Shown here piece by piece: positions 59,997 to 64,000 of a stretch of 64,000 bases of DNA; positions within the stretch are counted from its first letter, which is position 1; every line of letters begins with the position of its first letter. Under the pieces are notes generated by a model. That model was given only the letters and a program-made list of their open reading frames with translations. It was not told the origin of the DNA and did no database searches. Source of the DNA: Actinokineospora diospyrosa (lineage in GTDB: Bacteria > Actinomycetota > Actinomycetes > Mycobacteriales > Pseudonocardiaceae); contig NZ_JAMTCO010000017.1 of NCBI RefSeq assembly GCF_024171925.1, forward strand, positions 153,277-217,276. Direction: 5' to 3'. Made by a program: the position numbers and the translations under genes.

Positions 59997-60977
59997 TCAG
60001 CGGCGGGTGAGGCCGAGGGTGGCGAGGGCGGGGTGGTCGCCGAGGTGGGGTGGGGTGGGGGCGGACCAGGTCGTGGCGCAGAGGGCGCGTAGGAGGTCTA
60101 GTGGGTCACCGTCGCCGGTGATGGTGATGGTGTCGTGCTCTAGGCGCAGGGACCAGCCGGGTTTGGGGCCGATCTCGAGGTCGGCGACGGGGGCGGTGAT
60201 CGCGGTGAGGTCGGCGGCCAGGTAGGTGGGTCGGGCCTCGGGGCCCGCGGCGAGCACGTCAGCGGGGGTGGCGACGCCGGTGAGGACCAGGAGGGAGTCC
60301 AGGCCCGCGGTGACGGCGCCCTCGATGTCGGTGTCGAGCCGGTCGCCGACCACCAGCGGGCGGTGCGCGGCCGCGGCGCGGACGGACTCGTCCATCAGCG
60401 GGGTCGCGGGCTTGCCCGCCACCTCCGGCTCGCGTTCGGTCGCGTACCGCAGGGCGTGCACGAGGGACCCGTTACCGGGCAGCAGGCCGCGCTCGGTGGG
60501 CAGCGTCCGGTCGACGTTGCAGGCGATCCACAGCGCGCCCGCGTTGATCGCCACCGCCGCCTCGGCGAGGTCGTTCCAGCTCAGGTCCGGCGACAGGCCC
60601 TGCACGACGGCGGCGACACCGTCAGCGGTGCGCACGGGGGTCAGGCCGACGGCGGTGACCTCCGCGGCGAGCGCGGACGTGCCCAGGACCAGGACGTGCT
60701 CACCGGGGGTCAACCGGGCGGCGAGGACAGCGGCGGCCGCTTGGGCGCTGGTGCTGACCTCGCCGGGCTCGGTCGGGACGCCCAGCCCGGTCAGGTGTTC
60801 GGCGACCTGGGCGGGCGAGCGGGAGGCGTTGTTGGTGACGAAGCGGACGGTGGTGCCGTCCGCCCTGGCCGCCGCGACGGCCGCCGCCGCCCCGCTGATC
60901 GCCTGGCCACCGCGGTACACGGTGCCGTCGAGGTCGAACAGCAGGGCGTCGTAGCCGTCGAGCAGTCGATCACCCAT
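59997..60977 (-). CDS. HAD-IIA family phosphatase (NagD/PGP-like)
   Basis: 326 residues. Motif [14 protein letters not shown], motif [12 protein letters not shown] (typical of NagD/p-nitrophenyl phosphatase), C2-type cap, then [12 protein letters not shown] and [17 protein letters not shown] for motifs III/IV. In mycobacteria the orthologue (Rv1692) is a glycerol-3-phosphate phosphatase. The C-terminal about 75 residues form an extra domain. Overlaps the TPR gene by 8 bases. Confidence 0.93.
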   Translation of the reverse strand: MGDRLLDGYDALLFDLDGTVYRGGQAISGAAAAVAAARADGTTVRFVTNNASRSPAQVAEHLTGLGVPTEPGEVSTSAQAAAAVLAARLTPGEHVLVLGTSALAAEVTAVGLTPVRTADGVAAVVQGLSPDLSWNDLAEAAVAINAGALWIACNVDRTLPTERGLLPGNGSLVHALRYATEREPEVAGKPATPLMDESVRAAAAHRPLVVGDRLDTDIEGAVTAGLDSLLVLTGVATPADVLAAGPEARPTYLAADLTAITAPVADLEIGPKPGWSLRLEHDTITITGDGDPLDLLRALCATTWSAPTPPHLGDHPALATLGLTRR

Positions 60978-63732
60978 CCACCGCGTCCTTGTTCGCCTGC
61001 TTCCCGCTGTCCGCGACGACCTCGGCAGGCGCGGCGGTGGACTCGCCCGCGTCGTCGGACTCGTCACCGTCCTCGGGCTCGCTGTCCTCGGAGTCGTCGG
61101 TGCCCTCGTCGGAGTCGTCGACCTCGACGGTCTCCCCCGGCAGCGCGGCGGCGATCTCGGACTCGTCGGCGCCCAGTTCGAAAGCGCGCTCGGCGGCGTC
61201 GGTGTCCTCGTCGTCATCGGCCTGGGCCGCGTTGAGGAACCAGCGGATGGCCTCCTCGGTGCGCCCCGCGGCCGCCAGGTTGTCGGCGTAGGCGTAGAAC
61301 AGCCGCGCGCTCCACGGGTCCCGGCGCTTGGGCTCCAGGTCGGGGCCCTGCAGGCCGACGACCGCCGCCTCCAGCTGCCCCATGTCGCGACGCGCACCCG
61401 CGCTGACGATCCGCAGCTCCACGGCCACGTCCGGCGGCAGGTCGCGCCCGGCTTCCTTGGCGAGCTCCAGGGCCCGCTCCGGCCTGCCCAGCGCCCGCTC
61501 GCAGTCGGCCATGATCGCGATGTGGGTGTTGCCGCCGCTCATCCGCCGCACCGCGCGCAGCTCGGAGAGGGCCTCGGCCCACTCCCCCGCGTGGTAGGCG
61601 GTCAGCCCGGCCGCTTCGCGCACGATGGCGACCCGCGCCGCCCGCTCACGGGCGAACCTGGCGTGCACGAGGGCCCGCTCGGGGTCCTCGTCGATGAGCA
61701 TCCCGGCCGCGACGAGGTGCTTGCCGACCAGTTCGGCCAGCGACTTGGGCAGGCTGCGCAGCCCGGCCCGCGCCTCGACGTCGAGCGCGGAGTAGTCGGC
61801 GCCCTCGGGCAACCGCGGCCCGAACTCGACCGGCTCCACGTCCCGCTCGTCGGCACGTGCCCGCGGCTCCCGCCGCCCGGTCACCTCGACTACGCGGTCG
61901 TCCGCCGCAGAACGGTCCGCAAGCTTGTCCTCGGCCCCGCTCGACGAGTTGTCGGCCGCGTCGGCGTTGTCGCCCCGCGGCACGTCGACCTCGGCGTCAT
62001 CGGCCCGGAAGTGCCCCCGACCCGCGGGCCGGAACCCGCCGCGGTCGTCATCGCGACGCTCGGAACTGTCCGACCGAGGCCCGCGGTCATCACGGCTCGC
62101 GCCGCGGTCGGTGTCCCTGGACTTGTAGCCGCCACGGTCGGAACCGCCCGACTTGTAGCCACCACGGTCATCGGGCCTGCTGCCGCCGCGATCCGAACCA
62201 CCCGGCCGGAAACCCGCGCGGTCGCCACGACCGGACTCGGAGAACCGAGACCCGCCGCGATCCGAGCCACCGGACTTGTAGCCACCGCGGTCCTCAGACC
62301 GGCTGGCGCCACGGTCGGAGTCACCAGACCGGTAACCACCACGATCCGAGCCAGTCGACTTGTAGCCACCACGATCATCGGACCGGCTGGAGCCTCGGTC
62401 AGACCCGCCCGAGCGGAAACCGCCCCGATCCGAGCCAGCGGACTTGTAGCCACCCCGGTCGGAACCACCCGACTTGTAGCCACCACGGTCATCAGACCGG
62501 CTGGGGCCACGGTCAGACCCGCCGGACTTGTAACCGCCACGGTCGGAGTCCCTGGGCTTGTAGCCACCACGGTCATCGGACCGGAAACCACCACGGTCGC
62601 TCGACTTGTACCCGCCACGGTCATCAGAGCGGCTGGCGCCACGATCCGAACCACCGGAACGGAAACCGCCGCGGTCGTCAGACCGGCTGCCACCGCGATC
62701 GGGTCCACTCGAGCGGAATCCACCGCGATCCGAACCACCGGGCTTGAAGCCACCACGATCACCGCGGTCCGAGCCGCCAGACTTGTAGCCGCCGCGATCC
62801 GAGCCGCCAGAGCGGAACCCGCCCCGGTCATCAGAGCGGCCGCCACGGTCGGAACCACCGGAACGGAAGCCACCACGGTCGCGGTCGGAACCGCCCGCGC
62901 GATAGCCGCCACGGTCGTCAGACTTGTAGCCGCCGCGATCCGAACCGCCCGAGCGGAAGCCACCACGCTCGTCAGAGCGGCCACCGCGATCCGAGCCACC
63001 GGAACGGAAACCGCCCCGATCGTCGGACTTGTAGCCACCGCGGTCACTCGACTTGTAACCACCACGGTCGTCAGACCGGCTGGCGCCACGATCCGAACCG
63101 CCAGAGCGGAAACCACCGCGGTCATCGGATCGGCTGCCGCCACGGTCGGAACCGCCCGCGCGGTAACCACCGCGATCATCGGATCTGTTGCCACCACTAC
63201 GATCTGAGCCGCCGGGGCGGTACCCGCCACGGTCGTCAGAGCGGCCGCCGCGGTCGCGGTCCGAACCACCGGGACGGAAGCCCGTGCGGTCGCCGCGGCC
63301 GGACTCGGAGAACCGGGACCCGCGGTCGTCGGACCGGAAGCCGCCGCGGTCCGAACCGCCGGACTTGTAGCCACCGCGGTCATCGGAGCGGGAACCGCCT
63401 GGGCGGAAGCCGCCGCGGTCAGAGCCACCGGACTTGTAACCGCCGCGGTCATCGGAGCGGCCCGCTGAACCACCCGAGCGGTAACCGCCGCGGTCAGAGC
63501 TGCCGGGCCGGGAGTCGCGGTCGGTGCCCCGGTAGCCACCGGAGCCGCCTGGGCGGTACCCGCCGCGGTCCGAACCACCGGAACGGAAGCCGCCCCGGTC
63601 GTCTCGCTTGTTGTTGTCACGGCGATCGCCGCCACGGTCTGTGTCGCGTCGGGGGGCGTCGCCCGCGTCGCGCCGACGACCTGATTCTTTGTCGCCGCGG
63701 TCAGCGCCGCTGCCTCGACCGAACTCGGACAC
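60970..63732 (-). CDS. TPR protein with a very long RG-rich repeat region
   Basis: 920 residues. About 25-575: dozens of short repeats of the type DRGG(Y/F)(K/R)SGGS and SDDRGG, rich in Arg, Gly, Ser, Asp and aromatic residues, predicted disordered. About 575-640: linker. About 640-845: tetratricopeptide-like helices ([62 protein letters not shown]). About 850-920: strongly acidic tail. The TPR part corresponds to mycobacterial Rv1691; the RG region is an addition resembling RGG RNA-binding/condensate-forming segments. GGGAGG precedes GTG 63732. It lies 51 bases behind the rRNA operon terminator on the same strand. Confidence 0.85.
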   Translation of the reverse strand: MSEFGRGSGADRGDKESGRRRDAGDAPRRDTDRGGDRRDNNKRDDRGGFRSGGSDRGGYRPGGSGGYRGTDRDSRPGSSDRGGYRSGGSAGRSDDRGGYKSGGSDRGGFRPGGSRSDDRGGYKSGGSDRGGFRSDDRGSRFSESGRGDRTGFRPGGSDRDRGGRSDDRGGYRPGGSDRSGGNRSDDRGGYRAGGSDRGGSRSDDRGGFRSGGSDRGASRSDDRGGYKSSDRGGYKSDDRGGFRSGGSDRGGRSDERGGFRSGGSDRGGYKSDDRGGYRAGGSDRDRGGFRSGGSDRGGRSDDRGGFRSGGSDRGGYKSGGSDRGDRGGFKPGGSDRGGFRSSGPDRGGSRSDDRGGFRSGGSDRGASRSDDRGGYKSSDRGGFRSDDRGGYKPRDSDRGGYKSGGSDRGPSRSDDRGGYKSGGSDRGGYKSAGSDRGGFRSGGSDRGSSRSDDRGGYKSTGSDRGGYRSGDSDRGASRSEDRGGYKSGGSDRGGSRFSESGRGDRAGFRPGGSDRGGSRPDDRGGYKSGGSDRGGYKSRDTDRGASRDDRGPRSDSSERRDDDRGGFRPAGRGHFRADDAEVDVPRGDNADAADNSSSGAEDKLADRSAADDRVVEVTGRREPRARADERDVEPVEFGPRLPEGADYSALDVEARAGLRSLPKSLAELVGKHLVAAGMLIDEDPERALVHARFARERAARVAIVREAAGLTAYHAGEWAEALSELRAVRRMSGGNTHIAIMADCERALGRPERALELAKEAGRDLPPDVAVELRIVSAGARRDMGQLEAAVVGLQGPDLEPKRRDPWSARLFYAYADNLAAAGRTEEAIRWFLNAAQADDDEDTDAAERAFELGADESEIAAALPGETVEVDDSDEGTDDSEDSEPEDGDESDDAGESTAAPAEVVADSGKQANKDAVDG

Positions 63733-63782
63733 CTGGATCCTCCCGCATGCGGGCTACCCGCACCTTGCTCCGACAACACCGA

Positions 63783-63833
63783 AAAGGGCCTGTGGTCTGA
63801 CGCACGTTACACGTGCCTCACCACAGGCCCTTT
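63783..63833 (-). terminator. Terminator of the rRNA operon
   Basis: Perfect 14-bp stem (63783-63796 with 63820-63833) that encloses a second stem GCACGT/ACGTGC. It starts 13 bases after the 5S 3' end and runs into T-rich sequence on the minus strand. Confidence 0.9.
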
Positions 63834-63845
63834 CGGGAATGATTG

Positions 63846-63963
63846 TCCGGCGGCGTCCTACTCTCCCACACCCTCACGAGTGCAGTACCATCGGCGCAGG
63901 TGGGCTTAGCTTCCGGGTTCGGAATGGGACCGGGCGTTTCCCCACCGCTATGACCGCCGAAAC
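63846..63963 (-). rRNA. rrf: 5S ribosomal RNA
   Basis: The minus strand reads GTTTCGGCGGTCATAGCG at the 5' end, then the conserved CCCATTCCGAACCCGGAAG, GCCGATGGTACTGC and GGGAGAGTAGGACGCCGCC, which pairs with the 5' end. About 118 nt, complete. As the last gene of an rRNA operon, it implies 23S and 16S genes beyond the right edge on the same strand; positions 63964-64000 are the 23S-5S spacer. Confidence 0.97.
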
Positions 63964-64000
63964 ACTATGAAACAATCACAACCTCAACCCCACCACACAA

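Noticed and set aside
61522..63207. Plus-strand 561-residue and minus-strand 629-residue frames over the RG-rich region
   Set aside because: Repetitive DNA leaves all frames open; only the 920-residue frame joins a real TPR domain and a proper start.

Overview
The window is chromosomal DNA from a high-GC actinomycete. The gene set and gene order point to the Corynebacteriales/Pseudonocardiales side of the phylum, most likely a Pseudonocardiaceae-type soil organism; the family is an inference, not read from a marker gene. Support comes from strong GC bias, many GTG starts, overlapping ATGA/GTGA stop-starts, DtxR/IdeR-like iron boxes, a DasR-like site in front of a chitinase, an actinobacterial LexA box, and a long block from rluB to a TPR protein that follows the order of Mycobacterium tuberculosis Rv1711-Rv1691. 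No phage or insertion sequence was found. The right edge enters an rRNA operon through its 5S gene and terminator.

Layout. 1-4241: iron block with two FecCD permeases and a heterodimeric ABC exporter pair, each unit behind an iron box. 4233-9935: housekeeping and accessory genes (HAD phosphatase, MarR regulator divergent from a luciferase-like oxidoreductase, Zn alcohol dehydrogenase, secreted SGNH esterase, GlxA-type regulator). 9995-14112: an unusual three-gene set on the minus strand, made of a B12-binding-type radical SAM protein, a 746-residue ATP-grasp plus PLP-decarboxylase fusion, and a 185-residue protein with a possible Cys-His-Asp triad. It looks like a small specialised-metabolite or peptide-tailoring system. 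14413-17507: alkylation repair (AdaA/AlkA fusion, Ogt) and a prolyl aminopeptidase. 17465-20053: two-component system with a membrane protein. 20204-27703: chitinase, BAHD-like acyltransferase, a LexA-box-controlled small gene, a TlpA-like lipoprotein, a LigD polymerase domain, Ppx/GppA, an RsbW-like kinase and a CDF transporter.

27737-38702 is a dedicated tryptophan/anthranilate breakdown locus. PaaX, TDO and kynureninase read left; a luciferase-like oxidoreductase, anthraniloyl-CoA monooxygenase, creatininase-fold hydrolase, 2-aminobenzoate-CoA ligase, SDR, enoyl-CoA hydratase, a Rid protein and acyl-CoA dehydrogenase read right. Both units start from promoters whose -35 elements share one inverted repeat, a likely PaaX operator. 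The proposed route is Trp to N-formylkynurenine, kynurenine, anthranilate, anthraniloyl-CoA and then dearomatised CoA esters. 38815-42349 holds a DUF4240 protein, a KhtT/KhtU-like potassium exporter pair and a DUF1015 protein.

42500-63732 is the conserved chromosome-maintenance block: rluB, scpB, scpA, a small RHH-like protein, parA, an ArsR regulator, xerD, a NUDIX hydrolase, pyrG, mctB, steA, recN, nadK, tlyA, a HAD phosphatase and a 920-residue protein with a very long RG-rich repeat region before its TPR domain. Two gene-free stretches of about 1 kb in this block (47647-48761 and 54769-55772) carry the same composite repeat: a tandem array with a 63-70 bp period, a nested inverted-repeat module of about 200 bp, and about 110-bp repeats that contain DnaA-box-like sites. 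A 74-bp copy of part of nadK lies 2 kb from its source.
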